From positions 1-8,775 of the forward strand of contig JASJBQ010000192.1 in the NCBI GenBank assembly GCA_030066455.1: DNA of 8,775 nt, given 5' to 3'. Position 1 is the stretch's first letter, and each line of letters opens with the position of its first letter. The position numbers and the translations under genes were made by a program. Shown one piece after another: positions 1 to 6,162 of the stretch. Under the pieces are notes generated by a model, which was not told the origin of the DNA, made no database searches, and worked only from the letters and a program-made list of their open reading frames with translations. The DNA comes from Desulfobacterales bacterium (GTDB taxonomy: Bacteria; Desulfobacterota; Desulfobacteria; Desulfobacterales; UBA5852).

Positions 1-51
1 ATGCTCTACTACAATTTGTCCTCAGCCGGCCGCCACGACGAAGGGCTTTGA
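1..51 (+). CDS. C-terminal end of upstream antiporter-operon gene (probably MnhB-type subunit), partial
   Basis: Frame 1 is open from the window edge to a TGA at 49-51 and reads MLYYNLSSAGRHDEGL. The tail starts hydrophobic and ends polar, as expected at the end of a last membrane helix. It stops 4 bases before the next ATG, the spacing seen through the rest of this operon. In Mrp/Mnh operons the gene before mnhC is normally mnhB or an MnhA/B-type piece, so an MnhB-family subunit is the likely identity. That is inference from position; 16 residues are too few to assign a family. The ATG at position 1 is probably an internal methionine rather than the start. Confidence 0.5.
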   Translation: MLYYNLSSAGRHDEGL

Positions 52-55
52 TCGC

Positions 56-454
56 ATGGAAGCCATCCTTTCCAGTTTTCTGACCAAATACAATTACTGG
101 GTGTTCATCGGTTTGGTGATGATCGGCATGTACGCCCTGATCGCCAAACGCAACCTGGTCAAAAAAATCATCGGGATGAACATCTTTCAGACCGCCGTCA
201 TTCTTTTTTATGTCTCCATCGGCGCCAAGCAGGGAAGCACGATCCCGATCCTCGATAGCGGTCACGGCCATGACGCCCACCATGCCGTCCAGGCCATCGA
301 CTACATCAACCCCCTGCCCCACGTCCTGATGCTGACCGCCATCGTCGTCTCGGTGGCCACGCTCGGTGTGGCGCTGGCCCTGGCGATCAAGGTTCACCAG
401 CAATACGGGACGCTCGAAGAAGACGAAATCGCAGCCCAGATCGATAAGCCATGA
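56..454 (+). CDS. mnhC: MnhC/MrpC (NuoK-like) subunit of Mrp-type cation/proton antiporter
   Basis: A 132-residue membrane protein of the NuoK/MnhC family, a small subunit of the Mrp antiporter (Na+ or K+ exchange for H+ in the cytoplasmic membrane) that packs against the large antiporter-like subunits. Three helices are visible at about residues 13-31, 38-56 and 88-112. The third carries the family hallmark NPLPHVLMLTAIVVSVAT, close to the usual NPLPQALVLTAIVI. The glutamates used by complex I NuoK in its second and third helices are not seen, as is usual for MrpC. The loop between helices 2 and 3 is rather long and His-rich (H70, H72, H75, H76), which makes the protein longer than the common 110-120 residues. 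The start at 56 follows a GAAGGG-like ribosome site and lies 4 bases after the upstream stop. The stop overlaps the next gene as ATGA, suggesting translational coupling. Confidence 0.9.
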   Translation: MEAILSSFLTKYNYWVFIGLVMIGMYALIAKRNLVKKIIGMNIFQTAVILFYVSIGAKQGSTIPILDSGHGHDAHHAVQAIDYINPLPHVLMLTAIVVSVATLGVALALAIKVHQQYGTLEEDEIAAQIDKP

Positions 455-1953
455 CCGTTCATTTTCCCGCCTTCATCATCGTGGTCCCGCTGGTGGCGGC
501 CTTCGTGGTTGCCATCGCGGGCTGGATCGACAAGCGCTGGTGTTTTCCCCTGACCGCCGCCACCCTCCTGGCGACCTTTGCGTCCAGCGTGGGGGTGCTG
601 GCGGAGGTGCATCAAAACGGCGTGGTCCAATATTTCATGGCCGGCTGGAAGCCACCGGTGGGCATCAATCTGCGGGTGGACCATTTAAACGGTCTGGTGC
701 TCGTGGCCGTGTCCGCGGTGGCCTTTCTCAATCTGCTGGGCACTCGGCCGATCGTGGAGAAAACCTACACCGACCGCCTGGGCGCCTTTTACACCCTTTA
801 TATCCTGCTGATCACCGGCCTGCTGGGCATCACCGCCACCGGTGACGCCTTCAACCTCTACGTCCTGATCGAGATCGCCGCCCTGACGGGCTATGCCCTG
901 ATCGGCATGGGGCCGGGCCGAGCACCCCTCTCCAGCCTCAACTACCTTTTTATGGGCACCATCGGGGCCAGCTTCTATCTTCTGGGTGTGGGCTATCTCT
1001 ACCTGGCCACGGGCACCCTGAACATGGTCGACCTGGCGGCTCGGCTCCCGGAAATCTACGACTCCCGGCTGGTGGTGTCGGCCTTTATCCTCTGCCTGGC
1101 CGGCATGTGCCTCAAAATGGGTTTTTTCCCGCTGCACGCCTGGCTGCCCAACGCATACGCGCATGCGCCCTCGCCCGTCAGCAGCCTGGTGGCGCCTCTC
1201 GTGACCAAGGTCATGATCTATGTCATGGTGCGGGTGGTGCTGACCGTTTTTACGCCGGGGTTCGCCTTCGACCGCCTGCAACTGGGCGCTCCCATGGTCT
1301 GGCTGGCGGTTGTTGCCATCGTGGCCGGTTCCTTCATGGCGCTGTCCACGCGGCGCCTGAAGCGCATGCTGACCTACATCATCGTGGCCGAGGTGGGCTA
1401 CATGGTGGGCGGGTTCTGGCTCGGCAACCGGGCGGGCATGTCGGGTGCCATCCTTCACATCGTCAATGATGCGGCCATGACCTTCTGCGTCTTCCTGGCG
1501 GCGGCGGCCCTCATTGACAAGAACGAAGGTGAGACCATCGACGATCTGCAGGGCATGTTCGCCAAGATGCCGGTGACCATGGCGGTTTTTGCCATCGGCG
1601 GCCTGGCGATTATCGGTGTGCCGCCCACCTGCGGCTTTTTCAGCAAATGGTACCTTATCTCCGGGGGACTGGCGGCCGGCCAGTACGGCTTCGTGGCGGC
1701 CCTGCTCTTCAGCAGCCTGATCAACATCGTGCTTTTTTTCCGAATTATCGAAATCGCTTTTTTTGAGCCTTTCAGCGACCACCACGGCGGCCATGGCAGC
1801 GAGGGCGCCCATGGCGCGACGATCGACGAGGCCCCCCTGCAAATGCTGGCGGTTTTGGTAGCGGCCGCCCTGCTGCTCTTCGGGCTGGGCATCTACAGCG
1901 GCGATATCGTCGAGAACTTCGTGGTCCAAATCCTACCGACGGGGATGCACTGA
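451..1953 (+). CDS. mnhD: MnhD/MrpD-type (NuoN/NuoM-like) antiporter subunit, first of three
   Basis: A 500-residue polytopic protein of the proton-conducting transporter family (NuoL/M/N, MrpA/D), expected to form one ion channel of the antiporter. Family motifs are clear: the TM5 glutamate in YVLIEIAALTGYAL (E141), the TM7 lysine in LKMGFFPLHAWLPNAY (K222), the TM8 lysine in APLVTKVMIYVMVR (K253), the RRLKRMLTY segment (K304) and the TM12 lysine in PPTCGFFSKWYL (K399). At TM10, where the family usually has NHAxxKxxLF, this protein reads HIVNDAAMTFCVF, so the lysine is Thr (T344) and the preceding His is Asp (D340). A His-rich loop (H444, H445, H448, H454) precedes the last helix. The length matches MrpD (about 490-500). 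The start ATG overlaps the mnhC stop (ATGA) and has no strong ribosome site of its own, so coupling is likely. Confidence 0.92.
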   Translation: MTVHFPAFIIVVPLVAAFVVAIAGWIDKRWCFPLTAATLLATFASSVGVLAEVHQNGVVQYFMAGWKPPVGINLRVDHLNGLVLVAVSAVAFLNLLGTRPIVEKTYTDRLGAFYTLYILLITGLLGITATGDAFNLYVLIEIAALTGYALIGMGPGRAPLSSLNYLFMGTIGASFYLLGVGYLYLATGTLNMVDLAARLPEIYDSRLVVSAFILCLAGMCLKMGFFPLHAWLPNAYAHAPSPVSSLVAPLVTKVMIYVMVRVVLTVFTPGFAFDRLQLGAPMVWLAVVAIVAGSFMALSTRRLKRMLTYIIVAEVGYMVGGFWLGNRAGMSGAILHIVNDAAMTFCVFLAAAALIDKNEGETIDDLQGMFAKMPVTMAVFAIGGLAIIGVPPTCGFFSKWYLISGGLAAGQYGFVAALLFSSLINIVLFFRIIEIAFFEPFSDHHGGHGSEGAHGATIDEAPLQMLAVLVAAALLLFGLGIYSGDIVENFVVQILPTGMH

Positions 1954-1956
1954 TTG

Positions 1957-3423
1957 ATGGAACCGATCTATTCCCTCAAACCCCTCATGGCGGTGCTGGT
2001 ATCCCTCGTGGCGGCCCCGTTCATCTTCGGTACGCGCGCGCCCAATATGCGCGAGGGGTGGACCTTTCTGGCGGCCCTGATCAAGTTTGCCCTGGTGGCC
2101 TCCATGCTGCCGGCGGTACTGGCCGGTCAGGAATTCACCTATACGCTGGCACGGGTCCTGCCGGGTCTCAGCCTTTCCCTCCGGGTGGATGCCTTCGGCA
2201 TGCTCTTCGCACTCGTTTCCTCCTCGCTGTGGATCGTGACATCGGCTTATTCCATCGGCTACATGCGGGGCCTGGACGAGCATGCCCAGAATCGGTATTT
2301 CACCTGCTTTGCGATTTCGCTGAGTGCGACCCTGGGCGTGGCGTTTGCCGGCAACCTCCTGACGCTCTACCTGTTCTACGAGATGCTCTCCCTGGCCACC
2401 TATCCGCTGGTCACCCACCATCAGGACCGCGAGGGTCGCACATCGGGGCGCAAATACCTGCTCTATACGATGGGGTCCTCGATCGGGCTCGTGCTGCCGG
2501 CCATGCTGATGGTCTATCATCTGACGGGGGACCTGGCCTTTGCGTCCCAGGGGGTTCTGGCCGGTCATGCGTCCCGGACCACCGTGGCGGTGCTGCTGTT
2601 CATGTTTGTCTTCGGGTTTGCCAAAGCCGCGGTCATGCCGCTGCATTCCTGGCTGCCGGCGGCCATGGTGGCCCCCACGCCGGTAAGCGCCCTGCTGCAT
2701 GCCGTGGCGGTCGTCAAGGTGGGGGTGTTCAGCATCTTTCGCACCCTCAGCGGCATTTTCGGCAGCGACCTGTTGACCTCGCTGGACCTGGGCATCTGGG
2801 TATCCGCGATTGCGTCGGTCACGATTCTCACCGGCTCGCTGATCGCCCTGTCCCAGGACAATCTGAAACGCCGGCTGGCCTTTTCCACCATCGCCCAGCT
2901 CTCCTACATCGTTCTGGGGGTCGGGCTGCTGTCGGCCCAGGGGCTCACCGGGGGCATGATCCATATTGCCATGCACGCCTTCGGCAAGATCACCCTGTTT
3001 TTCTGTGCCGGCGCCATTTATGTTGCCACGGGCAAAAAGAACATCAGCGAGATGACGGGCCTCGGACGCCGGATGCCGATCACCATGGGGGCCTTTTTCA
3101 TTGGGGCCTTGAGTGTCATCGGCCTGCCGCCCACCGGCGGTTTCCTGAGCAAGTGGTACCTGGCCTTCGGCAGCCTGGATGCGGGCCAGTGGCCCGTCGT
3201 GGTCGTTCTCCTGACCAGTTCGCTCTTGAATGCCTTTTATTTCCTGCCCATCGTTTTCAAAGCCTTTTTCAACCCGGCCGCCCCGGAATCCGAGGCGCAG
3301 CAAGGGGTGGCGGAAGCGCCCGCGTGGTGTGTGGTGCCGCCGGTGATGACGGCCGCAGGCTCCATCGCTCTGTTTTTTTACCCCGATGTCTTTTTGAATC
3401 TTGCCCGGCTGGCGCTCGGGTGA
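1957..3423 (+). CDS. MnhD-like (NuoN/NuoM-like) antiporter subunit, second of three
   Basis: A 488-residue proton-conducting membrane subunit homologous to the gene before it. It carries the full set of charged residues expected of an active antiporter-like channel (numbers below count from the TTG described last): TM5 glutamate in YLFYEMLSLATYPL (E143), TM7 lysine in FAKAAVMPLHSWLPAAM (K224), TM8 lysine in HAVAVVKVGVFSIFR (K255), the DNLKRRLAFST segment (K305), TM10 HAFGKITLFF (H341, K345) and TM12 lysine in PPTGGFLSKWYL (K400). The N-terminus is short and the last helix is followed directly by the stop. It follows the previous gene almost without a gap. ATG at 1957 is preferred; a TTG at 1954, directly after the upstream stop, is in frame and would add one residue. 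GGGG at 1941-1944 is the only nearby ribosome-site candidate, so coupling to the upstream gene is likely. Family is certain; the exact subunit name is not. Confidence 0.9.
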   Translation: MEPIYSLKPLMAVLVSLVAAPFIFGTRAPNMREGWTFLAALIKFALVASMLPAVLAGQEFTYTLARVLPGLSLSLRVDAFGMLFALVSSSLWIVTSAYSIGYMRGLDEHAQNRYFTCFAISLSATLGVAFAGNLLTLYLFYEMLSLATYPLVTHHQDREGRTSGRKYLLYTMGSSIGLVLPAMLMVYHLTGDLAFASQGVLAGHASRTTVAVLLFMFVFGFAKAAVMPLHSWLPAAMVAPTPVSALLHAVAVVKVGVFSIFRTLSGIFGSDLLTSLDLGIWVSAIASVTILTGSLIALSQDNLKRRLAFSTIAQLSYIVLGVGLLSAQGLTGGMIHIAMHAFGKITLFFCAGAIYVATGKKNISEMTGLGRRMPITMGAFFIGALSVIGLPPTGGFLSKWYLAFGSLDAGQWPVVVVLLTSSLLNAFYFLPIVFKAFFNPAAPESEAQQGVAEAPAWCVVPPVMTAAGSIALFFYPDVFLNLARLALG

Positions 3424-3438
3424 CGGAGATCAACGAGG

Positions 3439-3690
3439 ATGCAACCCAAAAAAGAGTTTGATTATTTCGACCGCCCGGGTGTGATCCGCAAATTGTGGAT
3501 CATGCTCTATGTCGTCTGCGGACTGACCGTTGTGGCCGAGTTCTTCGCCCACCGGCACCCCCACTTTGGTTTCGACGGCTTTTTTGGATTCAGTGCGGTT
3601 CTGGGGTTCGTTTCCTGCGCGGCGCTGATCCTGTTTTCCAAGCTGGTGGCCCTCCTTCTCAAAGCCCGCGAGGACTACTATGACGACTGA
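3439..3690 (+). CDS. Small two-helix membrane protein of the antiporter operon, function unknown
   Basis: An 83-residue protein that I do not recognise as a named Mrp subunit. Two hydrophobic segments at about residues 18-37 and 46-75 are joined by a short loop rich in His and aromatic residues (HRHPHFGFDGFFGF), and the protein ends in a charged tail KAREDYYDD. Translation is supported by GGAG at 3425-3428, 10 bases before the ATG, and by an 11-base overlap of its end with the next antiporter gene, which implies coupled translation. Its place between two large antiporter-like subunits suggests a small accessory or assembly subunit, by analogy with the small MrpE/F/G proteins; that role is inference. 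The competing frame at 3495-3683 looks non-protein-like (Arg/Pro-rich) and is rejected. Confidence 0.82.
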   Translation: MQPKKEFDYFDRPGVIRKLWIMLYVVCGLTVVAEFFAHRHPHFGFDGFFGFSAVLGFVSCAALILFSKLVALLLKAREDYYDD

Positions 3691-5446
3691 TTTTCCTCCC
3701 GCGGCCTTATTTATCCTCGCGGCCCTGCTGGTCCCGCTGTTTCGGGGCCCGGTTCGCAGCGGGTTTGTCATCCTCATTCCGGCGGCAGCCTTTCTTCTGA
3801 TCGCCGGTCTCGAGACCGGATCGAGCTGGCAGGCCTCTTTCCTGGGCTACGAACTGACTTTTCTGCGGGTCGACAAACTCAGCAAGGTTTTCGGTTATAT
3901 CTTCACCCTGAATGCCTTTGCCGCCTTTATCTATGCCTTCTACCTGCGGGATGCCACCCAGCACGTGGCGGCCCTGTTCTACATCGGCAGCGCCCTGGGC
4001 GTGGTCTTTGCCGGCGATCTGATCAGCCTCTACCTTTTCTGGGAAATCATGGCCGTGGCCAGCACGATGCTGATCCTGGCCCGCAAGTCTCCAAAATCCA
4101 TGGGCGCCGGTTTCCGTTACGTGCTCGTGCATCTGGTGGGCGGCCTCTGTCTGCTGGCGGGCATTCTGGTCTACGTCTCCCAGACCGGCACGACGGGCTT
4201 CGAGGCCATGACCGAACGCAGCCTGGGCACCTGGTTGATCCTGATCGGTTTTCTGGTCAACGCCGCGGCACCGCCCCTGCACGCCTGGCTGGCGGATGCC
4301 TATCCCGAAGCCACCGTGACCGGCGGCGTCATCCTCAGCGCCTACACCACCAAGACGGCCGTATACACCCTGATCCGCGGCTATCCCGGGTGGGAAATCC
4401 TGATCGTGATCGGCTGCGTGATGACCCTCTACGGGATCATCTATGCCCTGCTGGAAAACGACATGCGGCGGATTCTGGCCTACAGCATCATCAACCAGGT
4501 TGGCTTCATGGTGGCCGGGGTGGGTATCGGGACGGCCATGGCCCTCAACGGTGCTGCGGCCCACGCCTTCTGCCATATCATCTACAAATCGCTCCTGTGG
4601 ATGTCGGCCGGCGCCGTGCTCTACATGACCGGCAAAAGCCGCTGCACCGATCTGGGCGGGCTTTACAAGACCATGCCCTGGACGCTCATCTTCGGCACCA
4701 TCGGGGCCCTTGCGATTTCTTCCTTTCCCGGCACGAGCGGCTTCACCAGCAAGACCCTCATCATCGAACAAAGTGTGGAACAGCACCTGGTTTGGGTGTG
4801 GATGGTGCTCGAGATCGCCTCGGCGGGCGTCTTTTTGCACGCGGGCATCAAATTCCCCTATTTTGTCTTCTTTGCCAAGGACAATGGCCTGCGGCCCGGC
4901 GAGACCAACCGGACCATGCTGGCGGCCATGGGTTTCATGGCGTTTCTGTGTATTTTCCTGGGCGTCTATCCGCAGCCCTTATATGACGTTCTGCCTTACG
5001 GCGAAGTTCATTATCAAGCCTATACCCTGGCTCACGTGGTTTCGCAGCTGCAGTTGCTGATGCTCTCCGCGCTGGTCTTTTTTCTCTTTCTGCCCCTCTT
5101 GAAGCGCACCGAGACCATATCGCTGGACACGGACTGGTTCTATCGCAAGGGGGGCAGGGGATTGTATCGGGTGGTGGATGCCGGATTCAATACCTTGAAC
5201 CGTGTCTGCGACCGGATGTTCGCCCAGGGGCTGACCGGGGGCGTCAACCGGTTCGCCGCCAACGCACCGGCGCGCGTCAGCCGATGGCTGCTGACACCGC
5301 TCTTGCTTCTCCAGGGACGCAACCGCGAGGCGGTCAAGAACTTCCGGCGCGGGAGTCAGCACGCCTTTGACGCCGGGGTGATCCCCCTGGGCATCAGTGC
5401 CGCTGTTTCGGGGCTTTTTGTGATTTTGCTGTTTTTACTGCGCTGA
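3680..5446 (+). CDS. Antiporter-like subunit D (NuoL/NuoM family) with C-terminal extension, third of three
   Basis: A 588-residue proton-conducting transporter subunit. Recognisable elements are the TM5 glutamate in YLFWEIMAVASTM (E122), the TM8 lysine in AYTTKTAVYTLIR (K225), ENDMRRILAYSIINQVGFM in place of the usual KRxLAYS segment, TM10 HAFCHIIYKSLLWM (H295, H299, K303) and the TM12 lysine in FPGTSGFTSKTL (K358). The TM7 lysine is missing: the motif reads FLVNAAAPPLHAWL, with Asn at 194. About 110 residues follow the core (from DTDWFYRKGGRG on), with amphipathic stretches and a last hydrophobic helix at about 567-587, vaguely like the lateral extension of NuoL. GAGG at 3670-3673 lies 6 bases before the ATG, inside the preceding gene, which it overlaps by 11 bases. 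From memory, this subfamily with Asn at TM7 also occurs in alphaproteobacterial Mrp-like operons. It is probably the last gene of the antiporter operon. Confidence 0.9.
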   Translation: MTTDFPPAALFILAALLVPLFRGPVRSGFVILIPAAAFLLIAGLETGSSWQASFLGYELTFLRVDKLSKVFGYIFTLNAFAAFIYAFYLRDATQHVAALFYIGSALGVVFAGDLISLYLFWEIMAVASTMLILARKSPKSMGAGFRYVLVHLVGGLCLLAGILVYVSQTGTTGFEAMTERSLGTWLILIGFLVNAAAPPLHAWLADAYPEATVTGGVILSAYTTKTAVYTLIRGYPGWEILIVIGCVMTLYGIIYALLENDMRRILAYSIINQVGFMVAGVGIGTAMALNGAAAHAFCHIIYKSLLWMSAGAVLYMTGKSRCTDLGGLYKTMPWTLIFGTIGALAISSFPGTSGFTSKTLIIEQSVEQHLVWVWMVLEIASAGVFLHAGIKFPYFVFFAKDNGLRPGETNRTMLAAMGFMAFLCIFLGVYPQPLYDVLPYGEVHYQAYTLAHVVSQLQLLMLSALVFFLFLPLLKRTETISLDTDWFYRKGGRGLYRVVDAGFNTLNRVCDRMFAQGLTGGVNRFAANAPARVSRWLLTPLLLLQGRNREAVKNFRRGSQHAFDAGVIPLGISAAVSGLFVILLFLLR

Positions 5447-5513
5447 TGGTCGTTGGACAGCGAAATGATGTCTGTTTACCCGCAGGGTCCTGAGAACATT
5501 AGAGGAGCAACCG

Positions 5514-5993
5514 ATGGTTCCGATTGAAGACCTTAAGGACATTGTCGATCTGCAGCATTTGACCGATGACATGCTCGAAAAATTTCCATCGATTATCGAT
5601 GTTCTCCATTTTGAGGAGGAGGATATCGTATTCCGGGAGGGCGATCCGGCCGATCGGTTCTATCTGCTGAAATACGGCAAGATCCTGCTCGAGAAAAAGA
5701 TCTCGGAGAAGATATCCTTTGCCATCGGGGCCATCAAGCCCGGGTATTCGTTCGGCTGGTCGGCCATGCTGGATGGAAGGATGAGCTACAGCACGCGCAC
5801 GGTCTGCGCCGAGCCCTGCCAGGTGTTTTCACTGCGCGCGAACAAATTAAAAACCCTGCTTTCCGAGGAGCCCCAGATCGGTTATCTCTTCATGCAGCAA
5901 CTTCTGGAGGTGGTCAAAACCCGCCTGGATCACCGGACCAGCCAGTTCGTGACGGTCCTGCGGAATCATCCGGATATTGAAAACCTCATTTAA
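5514..5993 (+). CDS. Stand-alone cyclic-nucleotide-binding-fold protein (CRP-like sensor domain, no HTH)
   Basis: A 159-residue soluble protein. Residues about 28-115 form a cNMP-binding beta-roll (FEEEDIVFREGDPADRFYLLKYG followed by the phosphate-cassette region GYSFGWSAMLDGRMSYSTRTV), and about 119-148 form a long helix like the CRP C-helix. No helix-turn-helix follows, so direct DNA binding is unlikely. In the cassette the canonical FGE...RSA is replaced by FGW...YST (W82, Y92), so the Glu and Arg that hold cAMP ribose and phosphate are absent; a different ligand or a purely structural role is likely. AGAGGAG at 5501-5507, 6 bases before ATG, is a strong ribosome site. It starts 67 bases after the antiporter genes, so it could be in the same transcript or have its own weak promoter; a regulatory link to the antiporter is only a guess. 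Confidence 0.88.
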   Translation: MVPIEDLKDIVDLQHLTDDMLEKFPSIIDVLHFEEEDIVFREGDPADRFYLLKYGKILLEKKISEKISFAIGAIKPGYSFGWSAMLDGRMSYSTRTVCAEPCQVFSLRANKLKTLLSEEPQIGYLFMQQLLEVVKTRLDHRTSQFVTVLRNHPDIENLI

Positions 5994-6019
5994 ACGGTCG
6001 CCCCTGACGGGTGTCGTTT
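5992..6019 (+). terminator. Terminator-like hairpin after the cNMP-domain gene
   Basis: Starting in the stop codon, AAACG (5992-5996) can pair with CGTTT (6015-6019), and CGCCC (5999-6003) with GGGTG (6009-6013, one G-T pair), leaving a 5-base loop CTGAC and a small internal loop. The 3' side ends with only three T, so it is a weak intrinsic terminator at best. Its position directly after a gene and before a new candidate promoter supports a transcript end. Confidence 0.4.
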
Positions 6020-6099
6020 GCCCCAGGACTACTTCTTCGCTCCGCCCTCGCCTTGACGGTCGTGATTTGGCCTTCAACCTGTGCGAATCCCCGACCGGG

Positions 6100-6128
6100 T
6101 TGACATTTAGACCGGGCTGCCATAAGAG
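6100..6128 (+). promoter_or_regulatory. Candidate sigma70-type promoter for panC-metK
   Basis: A perfect -35 hexamer TTGACA lies at 6100-6105. At 17-base spacing the -10 would be TAAGAG (6123-6128, 3 of 6 matches); at 15-base spacing it would be CATAAG (6121-6126, 4 of 6). The region lies in a 169-base non-coding gap (5994-6162) in front of panC, where a promoter is expected. Copies of GACCGG at 6093, 6110 and 6128 surround it. The rest of the gap shows no gene. Confidence 0.4.
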
Positions 6129-6147
6129 ACCGGCAGTTTTGGGCGGA

Positions 6148-6154
6148 AAGGAGG
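6148..6154 (+). promoter_or_regulatory. Shine-Dalgarno of panC, pointing to an ATC start at 6163
   Basis: AAGGAGG at 6148-6154 is a near-perfect ribosome-binding site. It is 8 bases from ATC 6163 but 35 bases from the first in-frame ATG at 6190. In the panC frame a TAA stop lies at 6157-6159, between the site and the gene, so the start must be at 6160 or later. This site therefore decides in favour of a non-standard start. Confidence 0.75.
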
Positions 6155-6162
6155 GGTAACTT

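Noticed and set aside
685..1929. Long antisense open frame (414 codons) opposite the first D-type gene
   Set aside because: Composition is rich in His, Gln, Gly and Arg without any recognisable domain, as expected of the complement of a GC-rich membrane-protein gene; the + strand has a clear conserved protein.
1933..3303. Long antisense open frame (456 codons) opposite the second D-type gene
   Set aside because: Same shadow pattern, low-complexity polar protein with no family features; the sense gene is unambiguous.
3707..4840. Antisense open frame (377 codons) opposite the third antiporter subunit
   Set aside because: A shadow of a GC-rich coding sequence; no ribosome site or motif supports it.
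5447..5513. Promoter TTGGAC with a -10 near 5476 before the cNMP-domain gene
   Set aside because: The -10 at proper spacing reads TTACCC, a poor match; read-through from the antiporter operon is as likely.
5977..6159. Possible 60-residue gene between the cNMP-domain gene and panC
   Set aside because: It begins inside the previous gene, has no ribosome site and reads as an Arg/Pro-rich, non-protein-like sequence; the region is better explained by a hairpin and a promoter.
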